From positions 434,001 through 498,000 of the forward strand of contig NZ_JARKMX010000001.1 in the NCBI RefSeq assembly GCF_029360705.1: a stretch of 64,000 bases of DNA, in the 5' to 3' direction. The notes below the pieces were generated by a model. The model searched no databases. It saw only the letters and a program-made list of their open reading frames with translations, and was not told the DNA's origin. The position numbers and the translations under genes were made by a program. Origin of the DNA: Paraflavitalea pollutisoli. GTDB lineage: Bacteria; Bacteroidota; Bacteroidia; Chitinophagales; Chitinophagaceae. Below, piece after piece: positions 16,283-24,019 of this stretch. Numbering within the stretch: the first letter of the stretch is position 1; every line of letters starts with the position of its first letter.

Positions 16283-18130
16283 ATGTGTGGTATTGCAGGC
16301 ATTATAGCTGCCCAGCCGGGGCTGGTGTCGGAACAGGCTGTTAAGGGTATGACCGATGTACTTGCACATCGCGGACCAGATGGCGAGGGTTGCTGGATTG
16401 ATGCCAGCGGACGGGTGGGTCTTGGTCATCGCAGGTTATCGATTATCGATTTGCGGGTTGTGGCAGGGCAGCCAATGCATTATCTCGACCGGTTCTCCAT
16501 TGTATATAACGGCGAGCTCTATAATTACCGAGAGCTTCAACAATCCCTGATCAAAAAAGGCTATTCTTTTCACAGCTCTTCGGATACGGAGGTGATCCTG
16601 GCTGCCTATGCTGCCTGGGGGGTACAATGCCTTGACTACTTCGATGGAATGTTTGCTTTTGCCATCTGGGACGACCGAGAACAGCGTCTTTTTGCTGCGC
16701 GTGACCGGTTTGGCGAAAAACCGTTCTATTATTATCAGGATGAACAGCGTTTTCTGTTTGCCAGTGAAATGAAAGCGCTGTGGGCGGCAGGTGTCAATAA
16801 GCATATGGAAGGTTCCATGCTTTACAATTACCTGACCCTGGGTTATATTCAGCACCCGGGCGACCAGGGGGCTACCTTTTACACGGGAATCCGAAAATTG
16901 CCCGCCCGCCACTACCTCCTTTACGACCTGCCAACCAGGAAACTGAGTGAGCATGTTTACTGGAAAATTACGCTGGCCGAAAAGGGCCAATCGCTTTCTG
17001 CTTCGCAAGCCACTGAGCAACTCGATAGCCTGCTTTCCCTTTCAGTGGAGCGGCGTTTGCGTAGCGATGTACCGGTAGGTACATCCCTCAGTGGTGGGCT
17101 GGATAGTGCGACCATACTTAGTTATGTGGCGCGTTCGACTGGCAGGCCATCCCGCCTGCAATCATTCTCTGCTGTGTTCCCGGGTTTTGAGCGTAATGAG
17201 TCGGCAGCGATAGCACAGACGGCCAATTTCCTGGGGGCGGAGAACTATCAGGTTGAACCGTCATCGAGCGACCTTATCGATGATTTTGACCGTATTTGTT
17301 ATCATCTCGAAGAGCCTTTCCAATCCGCCAGTGTGGTAGCGCAATACCGCGTTTTTCAACTAGCCAGGCAATACGGCGTTACTGTTTTACTGGATGGGCA
17401 GGGAGCTGATGAATTGCTGGCTGGTTATAGCAAATATTACCCCTGGTTTTGGCGTGAGCTGTATCGTAGTGATAAGCGTTTGTTGAGCAGTGAGCTGAGT
17501 CAATCTATGGATAATGCCTGGCGTCGGGAATGGGGCTGGAAACAGCAGGTGGCTGCACGCTTTCCGCGCCTGGCCGCCGCGTGGCAAATCAGGCAACGAG
17601 TACGCTCGCAAAAGGAGCAGTTGGACCTGCACCCGGAATTTGTATACGCTTCCGGCCGCTCACACTATGCGCTACCGCACGATCCCCACCTAAATGGTGT
17701 GCTGCATTATAACACCTTTCATAATGGTCTCGAGGAGTTGTTGCAATATGCCGACCGGAATTCCATGGCCCATGGCCGGGAAGTGCGCCTGCCTTTTCTG
17801 TTTCATGAGCTGGTCAGTTTTGTTTTTTCTCTGCCTGCGAAATGGAAGATACAGGATGGGTATTCTAAGTGGATATTGCGGAAAACTATGGACCAGCGAC
17901 TGCCGGCGGAAACAGTATGGCGGAAAGATAAAATTGGTTTTGAGCCGCCACAAAAATCCTGGATGGCGAACAAACGGGTTTCGGAATATAGACATCACGC
18001 TCGTTCCGTACTGGTAGATAAAGGTATCCTGAGGTCTTCGGTATTGAACAAAAAAAATCAGCCGCAGGATTCACATGCGGCTGACAATTATGATTGGAGG
18101 TATTTCGTGGCCGGAATTTTACTACAGTAG
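16283..18130 (+). CDS. asnB: Asparagine synthase (glutamine-hydrolysing)
   Basis: Makes asparagine from aspartate, ATP and glutamine. 615 residues in two domains: an N-terminal class II glutamine amidotransferase with Cys2 nucleophile (MCGIAGIIA), LAHRGPDGEG, GLGHRRLSIID and YNGELYNY, then a C-terminal synthase with the pyrophosphate loop SLSGGLDSATIL and GQGADELLAGYSKY. The start gives Cys2 exactly as required for self-processing. It could serve an exopolysaccharide or amidotransferase pathway in other contexts, but no glycan genes surround it here. Confidence 0.93.
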   Translation: MCGIAGIIAAQPGLVSEQAVKGMTDVLAHRGPDGEGCWIDASGRVGLGHRRLSIIDLRVVAGQPMHYLDRFSIVYNGELYNYRELQQSLIKKGYSFHSSSDTEVILAAYAAWGVQCLDYFDGMFAFAIWDDREQRLFAARDRFGEKPFYYYQDEQRFLFASEMKALWAAGVNKHMEGSMLYNYLTLGYIQHPGDQGATFYTGIRKLPARHYLLYDLPTRKLSEHVYWKITLAEKGQSLSASQATEQLDSLLSLSVERRLRSDVPVGTSLSGGLDSATILSYVARSTGRPSRLQSFSAVFPGFERNESAAIAQTANFLGAENYQVEPSSSDLIDDFDRICYHLEEPFQSASVVAQYRVFQLARQYGVTVLLDGQGADELLAGYSKYYPWFWRELYRSDKRLLSSELSQSMDNAWRREWGWKQQVAARFPRLAAAWQIRQRVRSQKEQLDLHPEFVYASGRSHYALPHDPHLNGVLHYNTFHNGLEELLQYADRNSMAHGREVRLPFLFHELVSFVFSLPAKWKIQDGYSKWILRKTMDQRLPAETVWRKDKIGFEPPQKSWMANKRVSEYRHHARSVLVDKGILRSSVLNKKNQPQDSHAADNYDWRYFVAGILLQ

Positions 18131-18165
18131 ACTAATAAGTGGCTGAATACGCTCCCCATTTCCGG

Positions 18166-18594
18166 TTATCCTTTCTTATATTTTTCAGTGATCTGATAGT
18201 TACCAGATTCATCGACCTTGAATGTATACCAGTTTTTGCCGTCTTCCACTTTTACAAAGTAGGAAACGTCATTGCCTACGGTCAGTTCTGTTACGCCAAA
18301 CAGGTTCTTTTTTGGATTCTCCTTTTTCAGTTTATTGAAAATATTGAGTGGTAACATTTGGGGTGAATAATACCTGATGGAGCTCATCATATCCCCTTCT
18401 TTGTTGTAGTTGACCTTGGAGCGGATACCTGCACTTACGAAGCTAACGGTAAAATAGTTGTCTGTTTCATCCCATCGTACATCTTCTGCCTGTGTGAATG
18501 TTTCGCGGAAGGATTTGAGCACTTTTTCGTTGGGATCTGCATAAGCGGCAGCGGCTATAAATGCTGCGCAAACGATCATTAATACTTTTTTCAT
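18166..18594 (-). CDS. Secreted PepSY-like small protein (paralogue 3)
   Basis: 142 residues starting MKKVLMIVCAAFIAAAAYADP, a signal peptide. It repeats the plan of the two paralogues at 12.8-13.8 kb: FRETFTQAEDVRWDETDNYFTVSFVSAG, VNYNKEGDMMSSIRYYSPQMLPLNIFNKLKK and DVSYFVKVEDGKNWYTFKVDESG. It is convergent with asnB, 35 nt away, without a hairpin between. Function unknown. Confidence 0.75.
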   Translation of the reverse strand: MKKVLMIVCAAFIAAAAYADPNEKVLKSFRETFTQAEDVRWDETDNYFTVSFVSAGIRSKVNYNKEGDMMSSIRYYSPQMLPLNIFNKLKKENPKKNLFGVTELTVGNDVSYFVKVEDGKNWYTFKVDESGNYQITEKYKKG

Positions 18595-18959
18595 GGCTAT
18601 AATTTTTATTGGTGAACTGGGTGTAACGTTAATTACCCCCCAAATGTAATCGCTGTATTATCGCGCAACAAGCCAATTGGTAGGGGCGGAACGCACATGA
18701 TAAGTACTACGAAGTATTTCGCAGATGGAAGGGGTTTGAAGGGAGTGCCTGAAGGCGTGAAACATAGTGGGGTACTGTGTTTCAGAAATGTTACACCTTA
18801 TTTTTGAATGTAGGTTAAGCTTGTGTTAAACTGGAAATCCGGGATTGTGGACGGCATTAGGCGATAAGTTGTAGCCATTAAAAGTTGCCAACCGTGACGG
18901 GGCAGAGTTAGGGATTATTCTGCATCTTTGTGTCAGTTATTCACCAATATTAAGAATAT
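18595..18959. other. 365-bp divergent intergenic region with one hairpin
   Basis: No coding frame. The dyad TGAAACATAGT (18758-18768) and ACTGTGTTTCA (18774-18784) forms an 11-bp stem with a GGGGT loop and one G-U pair. TATTTTTG follows at about 18797, a possible -7 box for a transcript towards the PLP enzyme at 18960. Confidence 0.45.
18758..18784. repeat. 11-bp inverted repeat upstream of the PLP enzyme
   Basis: TGAAACATAGT and ACTGTGTTTCA flank GGGGT. It is not followed by a T-run, which favours an operator or a leader element over a terminator. Confidence 0.4.
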
Positions 18960-20102
18960 ATGAAGCCAGCGACCAAGTTTATACATGCCGGTGCTGAACC
19001 GGATCCTTCTACAGGAGCCATCATGACGCCTATATACCAAACATCCACGTATGTACAGGAAGCTCCGGGTAAGAATAAAGGGTTTGAATATGCCCGGTCC
19101 CAGAACCCGACGCGTAAGGCGCTGGAGGAGGCATTGGCAGCTATCGAGAATGGAAAATATGGCCTGGCTTTTAGTAGTGGCGTAGCGGCGACAGACGCCG
19201 TATTGAAGTTGCTGTCGCCAGGTGATGAGGTCTTGACCGGCAACGATTTGTACGGCGGTACTTACCGGTTGTTTACCAAGATTTATGAGAAGTTTGGTAT
19301 TCGATTCCGTTATGTGGACATGACTGATAATGCGGCAATCGAAGCTGCCATTACCGATCAAACAAAATTGATCTGGACGGAGACTCCTACCAACCCGTTA
19401 ATGAACATCACCGATATTGGTGCAGTAACGGCTATGGCCCAAAAGCGCCAGGTGTTGGTGTGCGTCGATAACACTTTCGCTTCTCCCTATTTGCAGAATC
19501 CGTTGGATTTTGGCGCGGATATAGTTATGCACTCTTCCACGAAGTACCTGGGTGGCCACAGCGATGTGATCCAGGGGGCATTGGTGATGAATGATCCTGC
19601 CTTGCGTGAGCAGCTGTATTTCATTCAAAAGAGTTGTGGGGCAGTGCCGGGGCCGATGGATTGCTTCCTTGTATTACGTGGTATCAAGACCTTGCATGTG
19701 CGTATGCAGCGACATTGTGAGAATGGCGAAAAGATCGCCCAGTTCTTACGCCAGCACCCGGGCGTCGGTAAGGTGTATTGGTGTGGTTTTGAGGACCAGC
19801 CGGGATATGCAGTGGCTAAAAAGCAAATGCGTGGCTTCGGTGGTATGATGAGCTTTACCTTGAAGGACGACAGCGTAGAGACAGCCATGAAGGTACTGTC
19901 GTCTACCAAGATCTTTTCGTTGGCCGAAAGCCTTGGTGGTGTAGAATCTTTGATCAATCATCCTGCTTCCATGACGCATGCCTCTATACCCCGGGAAGAG
20001 CGTATTAAAAATGGACTTAGCGATTCCCTGATCCGTTTGAGTGTCGGTATCGAGGACCTGGAAGACCTGGTACTGGACCTGGAGCAGGCTATTGGGAAGT
20101 AG
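18960..20102 (+). CDS. Trans-sulfuration PLP enzyme (cystathionine gamma-synthase/beta-lyase type)
   Basis: 380 residues of the Cys/Met metabolism PLP family. It has the PLP phosphate loop FSSGVAATDAVLKL, TPTNPLMNI, CVDNTFASPYLQNP and the Schiff-base Lys195 in HSSTKYLGGHSD. C-terminal substrate residues are in SLGGVESLINHPASMTHAS. Family members are cystathionine gamma-synthase (metB) and beta- or gamma-lyase; sequence reading alone does not separate them, so no symbol is given. It ends before a strong terminator at 20125. Confidence 0.9.
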   Translation: MKPATKFIHAGAEPDPSTGAIMTPIYQTSTYVQEAPGKNKGFEYARSQNPTRKALEEALAAIENGKYGLAFSSGVAATDAVLKLLSPGDEVLTGNDLYGGTYRLFTKIYEKFGIRFRYVDMTDNAAIEAAITDQTKLIWTETPTNPLMNITDIGAVTAMAQKRQVLVCVDNTFASPYLQNPLDFGADIVMHSSTKYLGGHSDVIQGALVMNDPALREQLYFIQKSCGAVPGPMDCFLVLRGIKTLHVRMQRHCENGEKIAQFLRQHPGVGKVYWCGFEDQPGYAVAKKQMRGFGGMMSFTLKDDSVETAMKVLSSTKIFSLAESLGGVESLINHPASMTHASIPREERIKNGLSDSLIRLSVGIEDLEDLVLDLEQAIGK

Positions 20103-20124
20103 GTTAATATTGAATTTGTCTTTT

Positions 20125-20156
20125 AAGGGCTGGTATGGTGACCGGCCCTTATTTTT
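20125..20156 (+). terminator. Rho-independent terminator after the PLP enzyme
   Basis: AAGGGCTGG (20125-20133) pairs with CCGGCCCTT (20142-20150), one G-U pair, with an 8-nt loop, followed by ATTTTT. Confidence 0.9.
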
Positions 20157-20242
20157 AGGGGAGGCTTGAACTGCGGTTCTGTCTGCCACTAAAGCCTGTG
20201 TAAAGGTAAAATGTAATCGCGCCGAATTCGGATATTTGCGCC

Positions 20243-21022
20243 ATGAGCGCAAAGCCCAAGGACCTGTCGGAATTTTTCAATAAGAAAGTCAGCGAATACA
20301 ACCAGCCTGATTTCATTAAGGACGACCCTGTTTGTATACCGCATCTGTTTAGCAAAAAACAAGATATTGAAATTGCGGGCCTTTTTGCCGCGATCTTTGC
20401 CTGGGGTAACCGCACTACGATCATCAAAAAGGCTAAAGAGCTCATGCAGCTCATGAATAATGCCCCGCATGATTTTGTATTGCACCATACCTATCAGGAT
20501 TTGCGAAAACTGGAAGGGTTCAAGCACCGTACCTTCAATGCCACTGATCTACTCTATTTTGTCAGTTTCCTGCAATACCACTATTCCCGTAACGAAAGTC
20601 TCGAATCAGCCTTCACCAAATGGATGTCGCCACAGGATGAAAACATCGAGCAGGCTTTGATTGGCTTTTACCACTATTTTTTTTCTCTGGAAGAGGTGCC
20701 TTCCCGTACCCGTAAACATATTGCGTCTCCTGAAAAGAATTCGTCCTGTAAGCGCCTCAATATGTATCTCCGTTGGATGGTTCGGAATGACGACCGGGGA
20801 GTCGATTTCGGCATTTGGAACAGCATTAGCCCCGGTCAATTGATCTGCCCAATAGATTTGCATGTAGCTCGTGTAGCCAAGCGGTTCAATTTGTTGCGGC
20901 GTGACCCGGTAGACTGGCTTGCTGCTTTGGAGCTAACGAGCTACCTCAAAAAGCTGGATAAAGTGGACCCTGCGAAGTACGATTTTGCGCTCTTTGGTCT
21001 GGGTGTTGTGGAGAAGTTTTAA
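20243..21022 (+). CDS. TIGR02757 (DUF2400) family protein
   Basis: 259 residues. LSEFFNKKVSEYNQPDFIKDDPVCIPHLF, AGLFAAIFAWGNRTTIIKKA and MNNAPHDFVLHH are the signature of this conserved family, found widely in Bacteroidota and some Proteobacteria and predicted to share a helix-hairpin-helix/DNA-glycosylase-like helical fold. The later part carries CPIDLHVARVAKRFNLLRR, a region that resembles the HhH-containing part of glycosylases. Substrate and role are unknown. GATATTTG just upstream is near the -7 consensus. Confidence 0.85.
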   Translation: MSAKPKDLSEFFNKKVSEYNQPDFIKDDPVCIPHLFSKKQDIEIAGLFAAIFAWGNRTTIIKKAKELMQLMNNAPHDFVLHHTYQDLRKLEGFKHRTFNATDLLYFVSFLQYHYSRNESLESAFTKWMSPQDENIEQALIGFYHYFFSLEEVPSRTRKHIASPEKNSSCKRLNMYLRWMVRNDDRGVDFGIWNSISPGQLICPIDLHVARVAKRFNLLRRDPVDWLAALELTSYLKKLDKVDPAKYDFALFGLGVVEKF

Positions 21023-21041
21023 ATCCGACCGGTTACCGCAC

Positions 21042-21070
21042 AAAAAAGGGCCAGCACAATGACCGGCCCC
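21042..21070 (-). terminator. Rho-independent terminator after outer-membrane receptor 1
   Basis: Minus strand: GGGCCGG, 8-nt loop, CTGGCCC (one G-U pair), then TTTTTT. It lies 25 nt beyond the stop of the receptor gene ending at 21095, and serves that gene. Confidence 0.85.
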
Positions 21071-21094
21071 GATAGGCACATGAGAAAACATCTG

Positions 21095-23881
21095 TTAGAA
21101 CATAAATAACGAATTTCTGCCTCCTACCTTCTGTGCTGGTGGTGCCCCAAAATTGCGAATGTTATAGGTAAATGTGAGCAGGAAGTACCGGCGTAATACT
21201 GTTGTCTGATTGTCCTGGATATAGTTTTCACGGGTCGTACGGGAGACGCTGATGTTCTGGTTAAGCAGGTCATATACCGATAATTTCAATTGTCCTTTGT
21301 CATCTTTCAGGAACAGGTAATTAATGCCGCCATTCCAGCGAAGATTACTTTTTCTCACACCAGGTGCTGTTTGCGGATTGTAGGTGTAGTCAATAGAACT
21401 TTCCCACACGAAATGCCTGGGCATTCTTATCACGATCTCTGAGCTGGAGTAATGTGTAACCACTTCCAGGTTGGGATAGATGTTGTTTTCGTAGCTGCTT
21501 TTGTTAAAGTTAACCGAATAGCGCTGGTTGAATTCAACTTTATCATTGTAGTTGAATGCCCAGTTCAGGCCTGGTTGCAATCCCCATGTCTTTACTTCAC
21601 TGCTATTGTTGTTGACCAGCACCAGGTTTCTATTGTAATTTCCGAAGAAGGAGCCACGGAGGGTGAACTGCCATTTGTTCTGGAATTTCCATTGTTTGCT
21701 GGCATTCATACTACCGCTAAAACGCCAGACACCGTTCAGGTTGATGGGGCGGGTAATTTGTACGCCTTTATCGTCAACCCAACGCTCGCGGATCACGGCG
21801 TCATCACTAATGGTTCCATTTAAGTAACCATTAAAATTGGTTAGGCTTTTCGGGTTGAATTTATTGTAACGGAGATAAAGCTGGTGCGATTTGGTCGGTA
21901 CCAGGTAGGGGTTGCCCAATTGCTGATAAAGGGTATTGGTGTTGTCAATTACAGGTTGCAGGTCTGTCGCCTGTGGCTCGTTGATGTTGACATTGTAGCT
22001 GAAAGCCCATTCCTTGTAATTGATGTTCAATGCAGGTAGGATATAATTGAATTGCTGGTCGATGGCAGGGTTTTTGGCAAACTCATTATCGATGTTCAGC
22101 GATTTGTAGGAAACTCCTGGCAGGATGGACCATTGCTTAATTTTCCAGTTCAACTGGGTGGTCAGCGTAGTGCGGGTTCCGCTACGATTCACCGTATTGG
22201 ACAGGTCTGGGTTAAGGACGGTGTATTGCTTGTTACCAAGGTCCATGTTATAGGTGTTCAAAGCATCTTTGTCTTTAAAGTATTCACCATACCCAGACAG
22301 TTTGATGCCCAGGTTTTTGGCGATGGGTTCATTGTAGTTGAAAGTAATGCTGGCTTTAATATTCCTGTTGTTTCTGTCGCGCAGCTGATCGAGGGTGCGT
22401 TTGCTGGCTGACTTGTAAAACGTGTCGACGATGTTGTTGTATTGATCTTCCGTCCCATCGCTGATGTTTAAATCCTGTCCTATGTAGAGTGAGCGGTCTT
22501 TTTTTCGGAAGGAGCGGTTAAAGGCAATAGTGTGGCTATAGCCCAGCTGGCTTCCATCGATGCGTTGGGTATTGTGGCTTTCATTCAACAGCGGCTCGAA
22601 ATTGCTGCCAGCAAAGGATTCAAGCAGCCTATCGGAACTGTTGTTTCGCTTTGTCAATAATGGCGAAAAGCGAAAGGTTGAAAAGGAATCTACTTTCCAA
22701 CGTATACTTCCGCCTATACGATGTGTAAATTCATTGGCGACTGATCGTGAATCGTTGCGCGTGGTGAGCGAGGTGTCGTTAAAGAACTGCTGTGTATTGT
22801 TCAGCTGATCCATCCTGGTGTTGTTTTGGCCATAGAAGTACTGCAAATTCATCGTCACCTTTTTGCCAAATTCATTGTTGAGGTTGATGCCTCCGCCAGT
22901 ACTTTTGTTGATACCGCCACCCAGACCGCCAAAACTTACACCATTGAGGGCGAAACCGCCGTCTGATGACACCATCATACTGTTTACCCCTGCGCGATTA
23001 AATCCTCCCATGGACATCACGTCTCCAATTCCAAAACCTGGGCGATTCAGGTTGTTGGTGAAGCCCAACAAACTAACCTGGAGGGTATCGCGGAACATAT
23101 TGACAATACCACCGGCCTCATAGCGGTCGTCGGTGCCTGCACCAGCGTATAGTTTTCCGAATAATCCCTGTTTGATGCTTCTCTTCAGTTTCAGATTCAG
23201 CACTTGCCCTAACTGGCTTTTATTAATATCCGGGTTTTGATCCAACTGGTCTTTATCGTCTGCGACCTGGATCTTATCGATAATGTTAGCCGGCAGATTA
23301 CGGGTGGCTAATTTGGGATCACCCCCGAAAAAGTCCTTACCCTCGATGGTAATTCGGTTTATGGGGCGGCCGTTGAAAATGATGTTGCCATCCTTATCTA
23401 CTTCAACACCTGGCAGCTTTTTAAGCAGGTCTTCTACCAGGGCGGTAGGAAGGGTTTTGAATGCTGCAGCATTGAATTCGATGGTGTCTTTTCTTATTAT
23501 CACTGGTGGGCGTTCAGCTATTACCAGTACTTCGTCCAATGATTGGCCATCGGGTATCATTTTCAATGTTCCCAAGTCGAGGTTGGGGGAGGTTCCGGTC
23601 AATTCAAACTCCCGGCGAACGACCGCATAACCGGAGAAGGAGATAACCACGCGGCATGGTATGTTGGTCGGGAGACCAGGAACTTTAAATACACCTTGTG
23701 GATCGCTAAGGCGATAAGTGATGATTGAGGTGTCTTTAGCTTTAAACACAGTGACGGTGGCTAGCGCGAGCGCTTGTTTGCCTGCCGAGTCGACCAATTT
23801 ACCGGTCACGGATCCTTTCTCCTGTGCAAAGGTTTGACTGACAACCAGTAATAGGGTGAGGAGTAAAACTGAATATCTCAT
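21095..23881 (-). CDS. Outer-membrane beta-barrel receptor with carboxypeptidase-like N-domain (1)
   Basis: 928 residues. Signal peptide MRYSVLLLTLLLVVSQTFAQ; a carboxypeptidase-regulatory-like beta-sandwich (GSVTGKLVDSAGKQALALATV..., about 25-110); a TonB-plug-like domain (VIRKDTIEFNAAAFKTLP, LPGVEVDKDGNIIFNGRPINRITIEGKDFFGGD, 125-235); then a long outer-membrane barrel rich in aromatic alternation ending with ...GRNSLFMF. This is the OMP_b-brl_3 group of TonB-dependent-like receptors. No SusD partner or sigma/anti-sigma pair is adjacent. It is one of two tandem paralogues; substrate unknown. Confidence 0.85.
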   Translation of the reverse strand: MRYSVLLLTLLLVVSQTFAQEKGSVTGKLVDSAGKQALALATVTVFKAKDTSIITYRLSDPQGVFKVPGLPTNIPCRVVISFSGYAVVRREFELTGTSPNLDLGTLKMIPDGQSLDEVLVIAERPPVIIRKDTIEFNAAAFKTLPTALVEDLLKKLPGVEVDKDGNIIFNGRPINRITIEGKDFFGGDPKLATRNLPANIIDKIQVADDKDQLDQNPDINKSQLGQVLNLKLKRSIKQGLFGKLYAGAGTDDRYEAGGIVNMFRDTLQVSLLGFTNNLNRPGFGIGDVMSMGGFNRAGVNSMMVSSDGGFALNGVSFGGLGGGINKSTGGGINLNNEFGKKVTMNLQYFYGQNNTRMDQLNNTQQFFNDTSLTTRNDSRSVANEFTHRIGGSIRWKVDSFSTFRFSPLLTKRNNSSDRLLESFAGSNFEPLLNESHNTQRIDGSQLGYSHTIAFNRSFRKKDRSLYIGQDLNISDGTEDQYNNIVDTFYKSASKRTLDQLRDRNNRNIKASITFNYNEPIAKNLGIKLSGYGEYFKDKDALNTYNMDLGNKQYTVLNPDLSNTVNRSGTRTTLTTQLNWKIKQWSILPGVSYKSLNIDNEFAKNPAIDQQFNYILPALNINYKEWAFSYNVNINEPQATDLQPVIDNTNTLYQQLGNPYLVPTKSHQLYLRYNKFNPKSLTNFNGYLNGTISDDAVIRERWVDDKGVQITRPINLNGVWRFSGSMNASKQWKFQNKWQFTLRGSFFGNYNRNLVLVNNNSSEVKTWGLQPGLNWAFNYNDKVEFNQRYSVNFNKSSYENNIYPNLEVVTHYSSSEIVIRMPRHFVWESSIDYTYNPQTAPGVRKSNLRWNGGINYLFLKDDKGQLKLSVYDLLNQNISVSRTTRENYIQDNQTTVLRRYFLLTFTYNIRNFGAPPAQKVGGRNSLFMF

Positions 23882-23929
23882 AAGCGGCTACGAAGTTTCC
23901 GTAATGTTACGAACAATTCGTAAATGTCT

Positions 23930-23937
23930 CAAAATTA
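23930..23937 (-). promoter_or_regulatory. Candidate -7 box of receptor 1
   Basis: Minus strand TAATTTTG (complement of CAAAATTA at 23930-23937) fits TAnnTTTG, 48 nt before the ATG at 23881. This suggests that receptor 1 has its own promoter and does not depend only on read-through from receptor 2. Confidence 0.4.
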
Positions 23938-24019
23938 ATTTGTAAAGGAAATCATAAAGGATGGATGAAAGGCCATTTATGAGGATGGACACCCAAGCCG
24001 GTCTTTGCCCAAAATGTCC

